NCBI GenBank assembly: GCA_965365345.1
Contig: CBDUBH010000006.1
Location: 1-64,000 of the forward strand
Length of the DNA stretch: 64,000 nucleotides
Source: CBDUBH01 sp965365345
GTDB lineage: Bacteria > Bacteroidota > Ignavibacteria > Ignavibacteriales > SURF-24
Direction of reading: 5' to 3'
Shown piece after piece: positions 35,189 to 43,229 of the stretch; position 1 is the stretch's first letter; each line of letters starts with the position of its first letter. Below the pieces are notes generated by a model. The model did not search any database, was not told where the DNA came from, and saw only the letters and a program-made list of their open reading frames with translations. Made by a program: the position numbers and the translations under genes.

Positions 35189-37075
35189 ATGAAATATTTT
35201 ATTCTTGTATTCTCGCTTATTTTTATTACGAAAATCGTTGCACAAAACAATGATCTTTATACTCCTCTGAACATCAAAAAAGCATATCAAAAAGAAACCA
35301 GAAATTCATCCGGACTTACAGGAAAAAATTATTGGCAAAATTCTTCAGATTATAAAATAAAAGTAAAGGTAGAGCCCGGAACCCGTAAAATTTCCGGAAG
35401 TGAAATAATTAAATATTATAATAATAGTCCTGATTCTTTAAAAGAAATTGTGATTCGTTTGTATCAGGACATATTTCAAAAAGGAAATTCCCGTGATTTC
35501 AGAGTTGATTCAAGTGATGTTGGGAATGGAGTTGAGATTACAAAAATAAAATTGCGCGGAGAAGATTTGGATCTAGAAAATAAATCAAAAGTAATCCGTT
35601 ACGGAACTAATATGATCATAAAATTGGATAATTATGTAGCGCCGAATTCACAAACCGAAATTATTATTGATTGGAATTTTACTCTTGATAAATCAACAGG
35701 ATTAAGAATGGGAACTGTTGATTCAACATCATTTTTTATTGCGTATTGGTATCCCCAAATTTCAGTTTATGATGATATTGATGGCTGGGATAAAACAAAT
35801 TACAGCGGACATTTAGAATTTTATAATGATTTTAATAATTACGATGTTGAGATTACGGCACCGAGAAATTTTGTTGTTTGGGCAACAGGGAATTTGGAAA
35901 ATCCGGGTGAAACTTTTTCTAACAGAATTTTTGAAAGATACAGATCAGCCATGAATTCTGATTCAGTATTCAAAATAATTACAAAAGAAGATCTTGGTTC
36001 AACAGAATTTACGAAAGCGCAACCGGAAATTATATGGAAATATAAGGCAGAAAAAGTGCCTGATTTTGCATTTGCTTTAAGTAATCATTATTTGTGGGAT
36101 GCTTCGTCTGTAAATGCAGATAATAAAGACATGAGAAAAGTTTTTGTTAGCGCGGTCTATCCGGAAGGTGCAGAAGATTTTTATGAGATCGCTGATATTA
36201 CAAGAAAAATCATAAAAATGTATTCCGAAGAAATTCCGTACGTTCCTTATCCATATAATTCAATGACGGTTTTCAGAAATAGCGAAAAAGGCGGCGGAAT
36301 GGAATTCCCTATGATCGTTAATGATGGTGAAGCATGGAGCAGAAACTATGCTATAGGATTAACACTTCACGAAGTAACGCACACATTTTTTCCGTTTTAT
36401 ATGGGAATTAATGAAAGAAAATATCCGTGGATGGATGAAGGATGGGCGGAAGCATATGCAATTGATATAGAAAATAATTTGATCGGGATTTATTATTCCG
36501 AAAGAAATCTTGTAAGTGAATATTTAAAAACAGCCGGAAATGAATTTGAAGCGCCATTAATGGTACCCGGAATTTCACTGCGTGGTGATGCACTTACTTT
36601 TAATTCATACAGAAAATCATCTTTGGCATATTATATTCTACGTCAACTTTTAGGCGATGAAATATTTTCAAAAGCCTTAAATGAATTTATGAGAAGATGG
36701 CATGGCAAACATCCGCTTCCTTATGATTTTTTCAATACATTCAACAGGGTAACGAACAGGAATTTAAATTGGTTTTGGAATTCCTGGTTTTTCAATTTCG
36801 GTTTTCCTGATGTAGCAGTTAAAAATGTAGTTCAAAAAAATCAAAATGTTGAGATAACCCTTGAAAATAAAGGCGGATTGCCGGTCCCGTTACAATTAAA
36901 TTTATTCTATGAGAACGGAAAAATTGATTCGATAAGATATGGAGTTGAAATTTGGGAGAATAATAAAGAGTATAAAATTAATTTGCAGATTTCCGAAAAA
37001 TTAGATCAAGTTACAATAGGAAGTGATTTAATTCCAGATTCTGTAAGTGAAAATAATATCTTTAAAATAAAATGA
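35189..37075 (+). CDS. Secreted M1-family metallopeptidase
   Basis: The 628-residue protein has a signal peptide (about 1-19, ending VAQ), an M1-type beta-sandwich N-domain and the gluzincin site HEVTH at 394-398 with the third ligand Glu417 in MDEGWAE. The exopeptidase loop GGGMEF (FRNSEKGGGMEFPMIV) is an acceptable variant of GAMEN. C-terminal helices and a final beta-rich segment follow. It is likely an aminopeptidase or related peptidase in the periplasm. The gene is monocistronic and ends in a bidirectional hairpin. Confidence 0.92.
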   Translation: MKYFILVFSLIFITKIVAQNNDLYTPLNIKKAYQKETRNSSGLTGKNYWQNSSDYKIKVKVEPGTRKISGSEIIKYYNNSPDSLKEIVIRLYQDIFQKGNSRDFRVDSSDVGNGVEITKIKLRGEDLDLENKSKVIRYGTNMIIKLDNYVAPNSQTEIIIDWNFTLDKSTGLRMGTVDSTSFFIAYWYPQISVYDDIDGWDKTNYSGHLEFYNDFNNYDVEITAPRNFVVWATGNLENPGETFSNRIFERYRSAMNSDSVFKIITKEDLGSTEFTKAQPEIIWKYKAEKVPDFAFALSNHYLWDASSVNADNKDMRKVFVSAVYPEGAEDFYEIADITRKIIKMYSEEIPYVPYPYNSMTVFRNSEKGGGMEFPMIVNDGEAWSRNYAIGLTLHEVTHTFFPFYMGINERKYPWMDEGWAEAYAIDIENNLIGIYYSERNLVSEYLKTAGNEFEAPLMVPGISLRGDALTFNSYRKSSLAYYILRQLLGDEIFSKALNEFMRRWHGKHPLPYDFFNTFNRVTNRNLNWFWNSWFFNFGFPDVAVKNVVQKNQNVEITLENKGGLPVPLQLNLFYENGKIDSIRYGVEIWENNKEYKINLQISEKLDQVTIGSDLIPDSVSENNIFKIK

Positions 37076-37096
37076 AATATTTTGAATCAATTTAAG

Positions 37097-37126
37097 AATG
37101 CCGGAAATTTTCATCCGGCATTTTTG
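37097..37126. terminator. Terminator after the M1 peptidase gene
   Basis: AATGCCGGA (37097-37105) pairs with TCCGGCATT (37114-37122), followed by T. It abuts the stop of the convergent outer-membrane protein gene. Confidence 0.9.
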
Positions 37127-37630
37127 TTACCATGCAAAACCTACGTCAAATCTGATTGCCGGTAAAAATCCGTTTACCAAATTAAAATCGCGTTCTATAA
37201 TTGTACTCCGCAAAAAATAATAATCTCCACCCAATCCGATTCCCATTGCGAAATTATTTTCAAACATCCATTGCCAACCGAAAAGAATTCCCGCGGAAAT
37301 TGGCTCACCGGCTACATTTTTTATTTCGATTTTGTTATAAGAAAAATTAGGTGCAGTATAAAATCCGACCGGTGCTCTTCCGCCAAAATGATATCGGTAT
37401 TCCGCCTGAAATCCGTATCCCTTTGCACTTTTGAAAGTCGGGATTTGCGCGCCTCCTCCAATGACTGATGAGGCGGAAATTGATCTGTAATAATTCAAAT
37501 TGTAAAAGACGAAAAATTTAACCGGATTAACCGCTATTATATTTTTCTCGTTTTGAGAAAATATGTTTTGCGATGAAAAAATACTGAAGCAAACAAAGAT
37601 TGAAATCAAATAGAAATATCTTTTTATCAA
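37127..37630 (-). CDS. Small outer-membrane beta-barrel protein
   Basis: About 167 residues with a signal peptide (ending IFSQ) and an eight-stranded beta-barrel pattern; Gly/Tyr/Phe-rich alternating strands such as YGFQAEYRYHFGG run to a C-terminal VGFAW. A longer reading would start at 37708 inside the upstream cupin gene; I chose TTG 37630 because GAGG lies about ten bases before it and the signal peptide starts cleanly there. It directly follows the cupin gene with no gap. The function is unknown; it resembles small porin-like or OmpW/OprF-like barrels only in general form. Confidence 0.65.
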   Translation of the reverse strand: MIKRYFYLISIFVCFSIFSSQNIFSQNEKNIIAVNPVKFFVFYNLNYYRSISASSVIGGGAQIPTFKSAKGYGFQAEYRYHFGGRAPVGFYTAPNFSYNKIEIKNVAGEPISAGILFGWQWMFENNFAMGIGLGGDYYFLRSTIIERDFNLVNGFLPAIRFDVGFAW

Positions 37631-37631
37631 T

Positions 37632-37997
37632 TTAATTTTCCTCTCTGTGAACTCTTTCCATTGTAAAAGCCGGAATGCAAACAGAGATATATTCAACCGG
37701 TTCATCAAAAGGATTTGAATATCTGACCCGCGATCCTTTCTTTATCAAAATGGAATTTCCTTTTTCCAGAATAATTTCCTCACCGTCAATTTCAAATTTT
37801 TTCTTACCAGAAATTATAAAAGTAATTTCATCAAAATCAGGGGTTTGAAAAGGTTCGCTCCAATTAGGCGGGGCAATCATGTGCGCAAAACTGAAATCAC
37901 CCGCATCAATACTTGCTTTACCGAAATGTTCTTCAATTAATTTATTATCATTAACCGGAACGATAAAAGGATTTTTTTGAATTTCATATTTGCCCAT
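37632..37997 (-). CDS. Cupin-domain protein
   Basis: The 121-residue protein has a single cupin beta-barrel: FDEITFIISGKKKFEIDGEE in the first conserved motif (with Glu in place of some metal ligands) and the second motif around RVRYSNPFDEPVEYISVCIPAF. Single-domain cupins include isomerases, dioxygenases and small-molecule sensors; nothing here identifies the substrate. ATG 37997 is preferred over TTG 38009 because GAGGA precedes it. It is in an operon with a putative secreted gluzincin upstream (4 nt or less apart) and a small outer-membrane protein downstream. Confidence 0.8.
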   Translation of the reverse strand: MGKYEIQKNPFIVPVNDNKLIEEHFGKASIDAGDFSFAHMIAPPNWSEPFQTPDFDEITFIISGKKKFEIDGEEIILEKGNSILIKKGSRVRYSNPFDEPVEYISVCIPAFTMERVHREEN

Positions 37998-38005
37998 TTT
38001 ATTCC

Positions 38006-39463
38006 TCAAAATGTTGTAAAGTTCATTTGCTCTAACGGTTCATCAAACAAATTTCTTTTTACATAAAAAACAAAAAAATTATCTTCACTTTTAAGTTCTT
38101 CATTATTTAAATTAAAACCTGCATTGTAAGAATCAATTAAAATATCAGTATATAAATTGTAAATATTAATTTCTCTGCTATTTACCGAAATCAAATATTT
38201 TTCACCTGAATATGATAAATCAGGAAAACTTTCTTTGAATTTTTGACTAATGTAAAAATCGGTTTTTTCTGAAGGAGTAATTAATACGTTTGCCTTCAGC
38301 ATAAATTTGTAATATTCCGAGGAAGAATAAATTCTGGTAAAATCATTTGCGAAAATAATATCTTCAAATTGAATGTCAGAATTTATTGCAATCGTACTTT
38401 CAACTTTAAAATTCTGAATAAATTTTTCAAAGTCATTTTTCGGCGGGAGTTTTATATTATCTATATTCAAACTTTTTACGAAATCCGGATCGCCGCTGTA
38501 TGTTTTATATAAGTTCAAATAATGTTCAATACCATAGCGGTTAATCAAATAAAAATTGTAAATTGCTGAATAAGGATAGGTAAGAGAAGCATCCTCTTGA
38601 AAAAAATCATTGTAAGTCAGAATTGTTTGAAGATTTATAAAATCCGATTGTTCAAGAAATTTTCCGATGTTCAAAAGTATGGTTCGTGAAATTCCGCCTC
38701 TACCACCAATTGCAGATGCAAACCCTTCCTGAAAAAAAGGAAGAGTAAAAACAGGAAGCATTTTATGTCTGAAATTAATAAGCAAATGTGAAACTTCGTG
38801 AAAGTGTGAATTATACGAAGTTATAATTTCATCAGAGGCTAAAATATAAATTCCTTTAGTTGAAAATCCCGTAATCTTTTTTACTTCATCTTCATCTTTG
38901 CAAAGTACATAATTTATTTTTTCCTTTTTTAATATTTCTTTTTCATTTTGATTTACATTAAGAAGATTTAAAACAGCATCAACAAAAGATATTAATTTGT
39001 TTTGAGCATAAATATTGAAGCGGTTCCTATCGCTTATCAGAAAATTAAAATAATCAGTTTCAATAACTTCCCAATTGAGGGTAAAATAACTTTGAGGTAA
39101 AATAAATTTACCGTTTTTGAAATAAAATTCCTTTTTGTAATTCTTTCCCGAAGTAAAAATTACTTTTTTAAATCCTTCTTCAAGATTTTCAAATTTCAGA
39201 TTATAATTTGATTTTCCTGACTTGATGTTTTCTTTTATTTCAGGATCAATACCATACGAGATCAATATTTTATTTTCAACATTTTGATAAGTTATATTTA
39301 ATCTTTCAGATTTCCGGAGTTCATTTGAATCAATAAAATCAATGATATTCGAACTATCGGAAATTAGATAATCAAAAAATATTTTTATGTTTGAATTATA
39401 ATTTTGTGAAAATAGATTAATGGAAAATAGAAAAAATGTTAAAAGAAAAATAAAATATTTCAT
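38006..39463 (-). CDS. Putative secreted zinc metalloprotease (gluzincin-like), unrecognised family
   Basis: The 485-residue protein has a signal peptide (about 1-19). The central segment FHEVSHLLINF gives HExxH (His222, Glu223, His226), and Glu246 in LPFFQEGFASA sits 20 residues after the second His, the spacing of gluzincin peptidases such as M1 and M61. The rest lacks the M1 GAMEN loop and is beta/alpha mixed. The protein probably acts in the periplasm or at the surface. It is the first gene of a compact operon with a cupin and an outer-membrane protein. A perfect 11-bp inverted repeat lies 10 bases upstream of its ATG. Confidence 0.65.
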   Translation of the reverse strand: MKYFIFLLTFFLFSINLFSQNYNSNIKIFFDYLISDSSNIIDFIDSNELRKSERLNITYQNVENKILISYGIDPEIKENIKSGKSNYNLKFENLEEGFKKVIFTSGKNYKKEFYFKNGKFILPQSYFTLNWEVIETDYFNFLISDRNRFNIYAQNKLISFVDAVLNLLNVNQNEKEILKKEKINYVLCKDEDEVKKITGFSTKGIYILASDEIITSYNSHFHEVSHLLINFRHKMLPVFTLPFFQEGFASAIGGRGGISRTILLNIGKFLEQSDFINLQTILTYNDFFQEDASLTYPYSAIYNFYLINRYGIEHYLNLYKTYSGDPDFVKSLNIDNIKLPPKNDFEKFIQNFKVESTIAINSDIQFEDIIFANDFTRIYSSSEYYKFMLKANVLITPSEKTDFYISQKFKESFPDLSYSGEKYLISVNSREINIYNLYTDILIDSYNAGFNLNNEELKSEDNFFVFYVKRNLFDEPLEQMNFTTF

Positions 39464-39472
39464 ATGAATTCC

Positions 39473-39502
39473 CGTTATCTTGAGGTTTAATTCAAGATAA
39501 CG
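39473..39502. repeat. 11-bp perfect inverted repeat upstream of the gluzincin-like gene
   Basis: CGTTATCTTGA (39473-39483) and TCAAGATAACG (39492-39502) flank an 8-nt loop. There is no T tract on either strand. It lies between the end of copA and the start of the next minus-strand gene, so it may be an operator, a weak terminator or an mRNA hairpin over the ribosome site. Confidence 0.75.
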
Positions 39503-39524
39503 AGAATTAATTTAGAGCGCAAAA

Positions 39525-41786
39525 TTATTTGATTTTGAATCTTCGCAAGCGAAGTGAATTTGTAACAACCGAAACTGAACTGAATGACATTGCAAGTGCC
39601 GCAAACATTGGGTTTAGCAGACCAAAAGCAGCAAGCGGAATTCCGGCAACATTGTAAATAAAAGCCCAGAACAAATTCTGTTTGATCGTTGATATTGTTT
39701 TCTTTGAAAGTTTAATTGCGTTCACAACTCCATTCAAATCCGCTTTAAGCAAAGTTATATCAGATGCTTCAATTGCAACATCAGTTCCGCTTCCCATTGC
39801 AATTCCAACATCTGCTTGAGCAAGCGCGGGAGCATCATTAATTCCATCGCCAACCATTGCAACAATCTGATTTTGCTTTTGATATTTTGATACTTCATTT
39901 GCTTTATCTTCGGGATAAACTTCCGCAATAAATTCATCAATGCCAATTCTTTTTGCAATTGCAGATGCGGTCTTTTTGTTATCACCGGTTAGCATAACAA
40001 CTTTCAGATTCATTTTTTTCAATTGCCCGATTGCTTCTTTTGAACTTGATTTTATTGGATCTTCGACAGCAATAATTCCTTTTAATTCTCCGTTTATCAC
40101 CGTGAATACAACAGTTTTACCTTCATCTGAAAGTCTGTGAAATTCCTTTTCAATTTCTTTAATATTTATTGAATATTCATTCATCAATTTCAAATTGCCA
40201 ATTGCTATTGCATCTCCATTAACAATTGCTGTAATTCCCATACCGGTTAAACTTTGAAAAGATTCAACTTGATCAAAAGAAATTCCTTTTGATTTTACAT
40301 ATTCAACTATTGAATTTGCAATTGGATGCTCGGATTTATTTTCGACTGAACCGATAATTTTCATTATATCATTCTCAGAAATATTTAATGGAAAAATATC
40401 AGTGACTGTCGGAGAGCCTTCCGTAATTGTTCCGGTTTTATCTAAAATTATTGTGTTAATTTTATGTGCTATTTCAAGACTTTCACCATTTTTAATTAAT
40501 ATTCCGTGATTTGCTCCAAGCCCTGTTCCAACCATAATTGCAGTTGGAGTTGCAAGTCCTAACGCACAAGGGCAAGCGATAATTAATACTGCAATAAAAT
40601 TAACAAGCGCAAAGCTAAAAGCGTTTTCACCGCCAAAAATTAACCATATGATAAAAGTTAAAATTGCTATAATAACTACAACAGGAACAAAAACAGATGC
40701 AATTTTATCAGCCAATTTTTGTATTGGTGCTTTTGAACCTTGTGCTTCTTCAACTAATTTTATTATTTGTCCCAAAACGGAATTATTGCCGAGAGCGGAA
40801 ATTTCAAATTCAAATGCGCCTGTTTTATTTATTGTTCCGCCAATAACTTTTGTCCCTTTACTTTTTTCAACCGGAATACTTTCACCGGTTATCATTGATT
40901 CATCTATCGTTGAGTAACCTTCTATTATAATTCCATCTGCGGGAATTTTTTCACCAGGACGAACTACAACAATATCCTTTAATTTCAATTCTTCAATTTT
41001 AATTTCAATCTCGTTCCCATTTCTTTTAATGCGCGCAGTTTTAGGTTTAAGTTCTAAAAGTTTTTTAATTGCAGATCCGGTTTTTTGTTTAGCGCGATTT
41101 TCCAAAAATCTTCCCAACAAAATCAGTGTTATAATTACTGCTGTTGAATCAAAATAAACATGCGGCGGAATTCCCGCTTTTGAAAGAAGTTCAGGAAAAA
41201 GCGTTGCAGCAGTGCTGTATATATAAGCTGCGCCTGTTCCAATTGCAACAAGTGAATTCATATCAGCAGCAAAATGTTTTAAATTGTTCCAGAAAATTGT
41301 AAAAAATCTTTTACCCGATATAAAAACAATCGGTGTAGTTAACAAGAACAAAATTTTATTTATGTAATCCATTTTTATTGGAAATACTTTATGGAACCAC
41401 GAAAATTCCATGCTCATACTAATAGCAAAAACGGGGAGTGTAAGCACCAGCGCAAAGATCAAATCTTTTTTAAGTTCCTTGAAATAATTACTTTCAGTTT
41501 CAACAGGTTCATCTTTTATTTCTGATAAAACTTTTTCTTTCTTTTCAGGTAATTGAATTTTATAGCCGGCATCTTCAACAATTTTTTCAATTTCCTTTAA
41601 ATCCACTTTTCCCGGATCAATTTCAAAACTGGCTTTTTCAGTTGCAAAATTTACAGAAACATTTTCAACGCCTTCAACTTTTTTTATCGCTTTTTCAACG
41701 CGTGCAACACAACTTGCACAGGTCATTCCTTCAACTTGCAAGTTAAACTTTTGCGTATCTTTATTTTTTATTAATTCATCTTTCAT
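39525..41786 (-). CDS. copA: Copper-exporting P1B-type ATPase
   Basis: About 753 residues. One N-terminal HMA domain with GMTCASC is followed by eight membrane helices. The metal-binding CPC motif is in IACPCALGLATP near residue 403, the phosphorylation site DKTGT near 447, then SEHP, MLTGDNKKTA and VGDGINDAPAL. It pumps Cu+ out of the cytoplasm with ATP. I prefer ATG 41786 (AAGGA seven bases upstream) to the upstream ATG at 41810. It lies 26 bases downstream of an HMA chaperone gene, in a copper resistance module with a dedicated regulator. Confidence 0.96.
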   Translation of the reverse strand: MKDELIKNKDTQKFNLQVEGMTCASCVARVEKAIKKVEGVENVSVNFATEKASFEIDPGKVDLKEIEKIVEDAGYKIQLPEKKEKVLSEIKDEPVETESNYFKELKKDLIFALVLTLPVFAISMSMEFSWFHKVFPIKMDYINKILFLLTTPIVFISGKRFFTIFWNNLKHFAADMNSLVAIGTGAAYIYSTAATLFPELLSKAGIPPHVYFDSTAVIITLILLGRFLENRAKQKTGSAIKKLLELKPKTARIKRNGNEIEIKIEELKLKDIVVVRPGEKIPADGIIIEGYSTIDESMITGESIPVEKSKGTKVIGGTINKTGAFEFEISALGNNSVLGQIIKLVEEAQGSKAPIQKLADKIASVFVPVVVIIAILTFIIWLIFGGENAFSFALVNFIAVLIIACPCALGLATPTAIMVGTGLGANHGILIKNGESLEIAHKINTIILDKTGTITEGSPTVTDIFPLNISENDIMKIIGSVENKSEHPIANSIVEYVKSKGISFDQVESFQSLTGMGITAIVNGDAIAIGNLKLMNEYSINIKEIEKEFHRLSDEGKTVVFTVINGELKGIIAVEDPIKSSSKEAIGQLKKMNLKVVMLTGDNKKTASAIAKRIGIDEFIAEVYPEDKANEVSKYQKQNQIVAMVGDGINDAPALAQADVGIAMGSGTDVAIEASDITLLKADLNGVVNAIKLSKKTISTIKQNLFWAFIYNVAGIPLAAFGLLNPMFAALAMSFSSVSVVTNSLRLRRFKIK

Positions 41787-41812
41787 CTCAATTTCCTTTA
41801 TGAAAATCAAAC

Positions 41813-42013
41813 TTATTTTTCTGCTTCAAATCCTGCTTCACTAATAGAATTTTCAATTTGTGACTTTTGAACTTTATTTTCATCATATATAATTTCAGCA
41901 GAGCCGACTTTCACTTCTGTGATTTTAATATCCAATTTTGATAACTCTCTTTTAACAGCCATTACACAATGTCCGCAGCTCATTCCGTTGATTTTTATTA
42001 CTTCATTTTTCAT
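41813..42013 (-). CDS. HMA-domain copper chaperone (CopZ-like)
   Basis: The 66-residue protein is a single heavy-metal-associated domain with the Cu+ ligands in GMSCGHC near the N-terminus and the ferredoxin-like pattern ending SEAGFEAEK. It would carry Cu+ to CopA, whose gene follows immediately. A near copy lies at 42841-43041. Confidence 0.93.
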   Translation of the reverse strand: MKNEVIKINGMSCGHCVMAVKRELSKLDIKITEVKVGSAEIIYDENKVQKSQIENSISEAGFEAEK

Positions 42014-42107
42014 TTTAAAATCCTTTCTTTAATAAATTTGTTAATTCAAAATTAAAGATGAAATGAATGAAATGCGTTACAGAATTTTCAAAATTTGTTA
42101 TAAGATT

Positions 42108-42680
42108 TTAAATAATTTTATCCAAAGGTTTGCGTTGATTTTCAGCTAATTGCTTAAATTGGCTTGCAGTAAATCCGGTAACTTTTTTGAATTGATTTGA
42201 AAGATGCTGAACTGAACTGTAACCTAATCTGTATGCAATTTCGCTTAAAGTCAGTTCATTATATTTTAATAATTCTTTTGCGCGTTCAATTTTTTGCAGA
42301 ATTATGAAATGCTCAATTGTAATATTTTCAACTGATGAAAAAAGGATCGTAAGATATTGATATTCCAAATGCAGATTTTGTGAAAGATACTCAGAAAAAT
42401 TTAAATTCATATTTTCAATTTTATCGGAATGAACTAATTCAATTATCAAACCCTTAATTTTATTGATGATCTTCGCTTTTTTATCTTGAATTAATTCAAA
42501 TCCGTTTTCTTCCAAGACTGATCTGATCTTTTCCAAAGGAATTTCGTTTCCTGAAATTTCAACTTCACCAAGTTCAATTTTATTGACTTCTAAATTCAAT
42601 TTTTCCAATTCTTCTTTTACAACTTTTATGCAGCGACTGCAAACCATATTTTTGATAATTAATGTTTTGAATTCTTTCAT
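42108..42680 (-). CDS. HMA-like domain fused to AraC-type HTH, probable copper regulator
   Basis: About 190 residues. The N-terminal region (about 1-65) is HMA-like with a preserved CxxC (MVCSRCIKVVKEEL). The C-terminal AraC/XylS helix-turn-helix is clear: KIERAKELLKYNELTLSEIAYRLGYSSVQHLSNQFKKVTGFTASQFKQ. Related regulators are common next to copper ATPase genes in Bacteroidota, often with the cysteines lost. Keeping CxxC suggests direct Cu+ sensing here; that is inference. ATG 42680 is preferred to an upstream TTG at 42713. It lies between two HMA chaperone genes. Confidence 0.85.
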   Translation of the reverse strand: MKEFKTLIIKNMVCSRCIKVVKEELEKLNLEVNKIELGEVEISGNEIPLEKIRSVLEENGFELIQDKKAKIINKIKGLIIELVHSDKIENMNLNFSEYLSQNLHLEYQYLTILFSSVENITIEHFIILQKIERAKELLKYNELTLSEIAYRLGYSSVQHLSNQFKKVTGFTASQFKQLAENQRKPLDKII

Positions 42681-42770
42681 AAAATTAAAGCTGAATTTTG
42701 AATCAATATTCAATTAAAAATTATTAAAAAAGTAGGATAATTCTTTCCAAATCATTTTAATCTTTCAAAT

Positions 42771-42786
42771 CTTTGATTTATCAAAG
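42771..42786. promoter_or_regulatory. Palindrome upstream of the HMA-AraC gene
   Basis: CTTTGATTTATCAAAG is a 7-bp perfect palindrome around TT, placed 90 bases upstream of the regulator start and 55 bases past the end of the upstream chaperone gene. It is a candidate operator or a short hairpin. Confidence 0.4.
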
Positions 42787-42840
42787 TAAGATTAAGAAAA
42801 AAATTATGATTAAGAAAATAAGTAATTTTGTAGAATATAT

Positions 42841-43041
42841 TTATTTCTTTACTTTGTAACCGGCCTCTTCAACTGCATCTTCAATTTCTTTTTTATTAAC
42901 TTTTGTTTCATCATACTCAACTGTTGCTTTACCGATTTGAACATCTTTTATATTTAAGTCCAATTTTTGCAATTCTTTTTTTACAGCCATTACGCAATGT
43001 CCGCAAGTCATACCTTCGATTTTCAAAGTTTCCTCTTTCAT
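42841..43041 (-). CDS. Second HMA-domain copper chaperone
   Basis: A 66-residue single HMA domain with GMTCGHC, closely similar to the protein at 41813 (same KKEL...KLD layout, EAGYKVKK end), so the two probably arose by duplication. It is the first gene of the copper module on the minus strand. It could deliver Cu+ to CopA or buffer it. Confidence 0.93.
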   Translation of the reverse strand: MKEETLKIEGMTCGHCVMAVKKELQKLDLNIKDVQIGKATVEYDETKVNKKEIEDAVEEAGYKVKK

Positions 43042-43074
43042 AATTTCCCTTTTTATTTTTTAGTATATTAATAG

Positions 43075-43095
43075 ATTTCTCGCTGCGCTCGAAAT
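43075..43095. repeat. Short hairpin ATTTCTCGCTGCGCTCGAAAT in intergenic DNA
   Basis: Outer arms ATTTC/GAAAT and inner GC/GC pairs surround a tgc loop. The element is GC-richer than its surroundings, and similar short elements are widely dispersed between genes in many bacteria; only one copy was noticed here. Confidence 0.4.
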
Positions 43096-43229
43096 GACAA
43101 TATTGATTTCTGTTTGTCGTTAAATGAATTTTCCATTTTTAATTTTTCATTATCTATCTTGAAATTATTTTCATATTTTTAAAGAAATTTAAATAAAAAA
43201 TTATTTCAAGTAACAAAATCAATATTACT

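Noticed and set aside
37631..37708. Longer start for the outer-membrane protein inside the cupin gene
   Set aside because: It would place a 26-residue non-hydrophobic tail before the signal peptide and overlap the cupin gene by 77 bases; TTG 37630 has a ribosome site.
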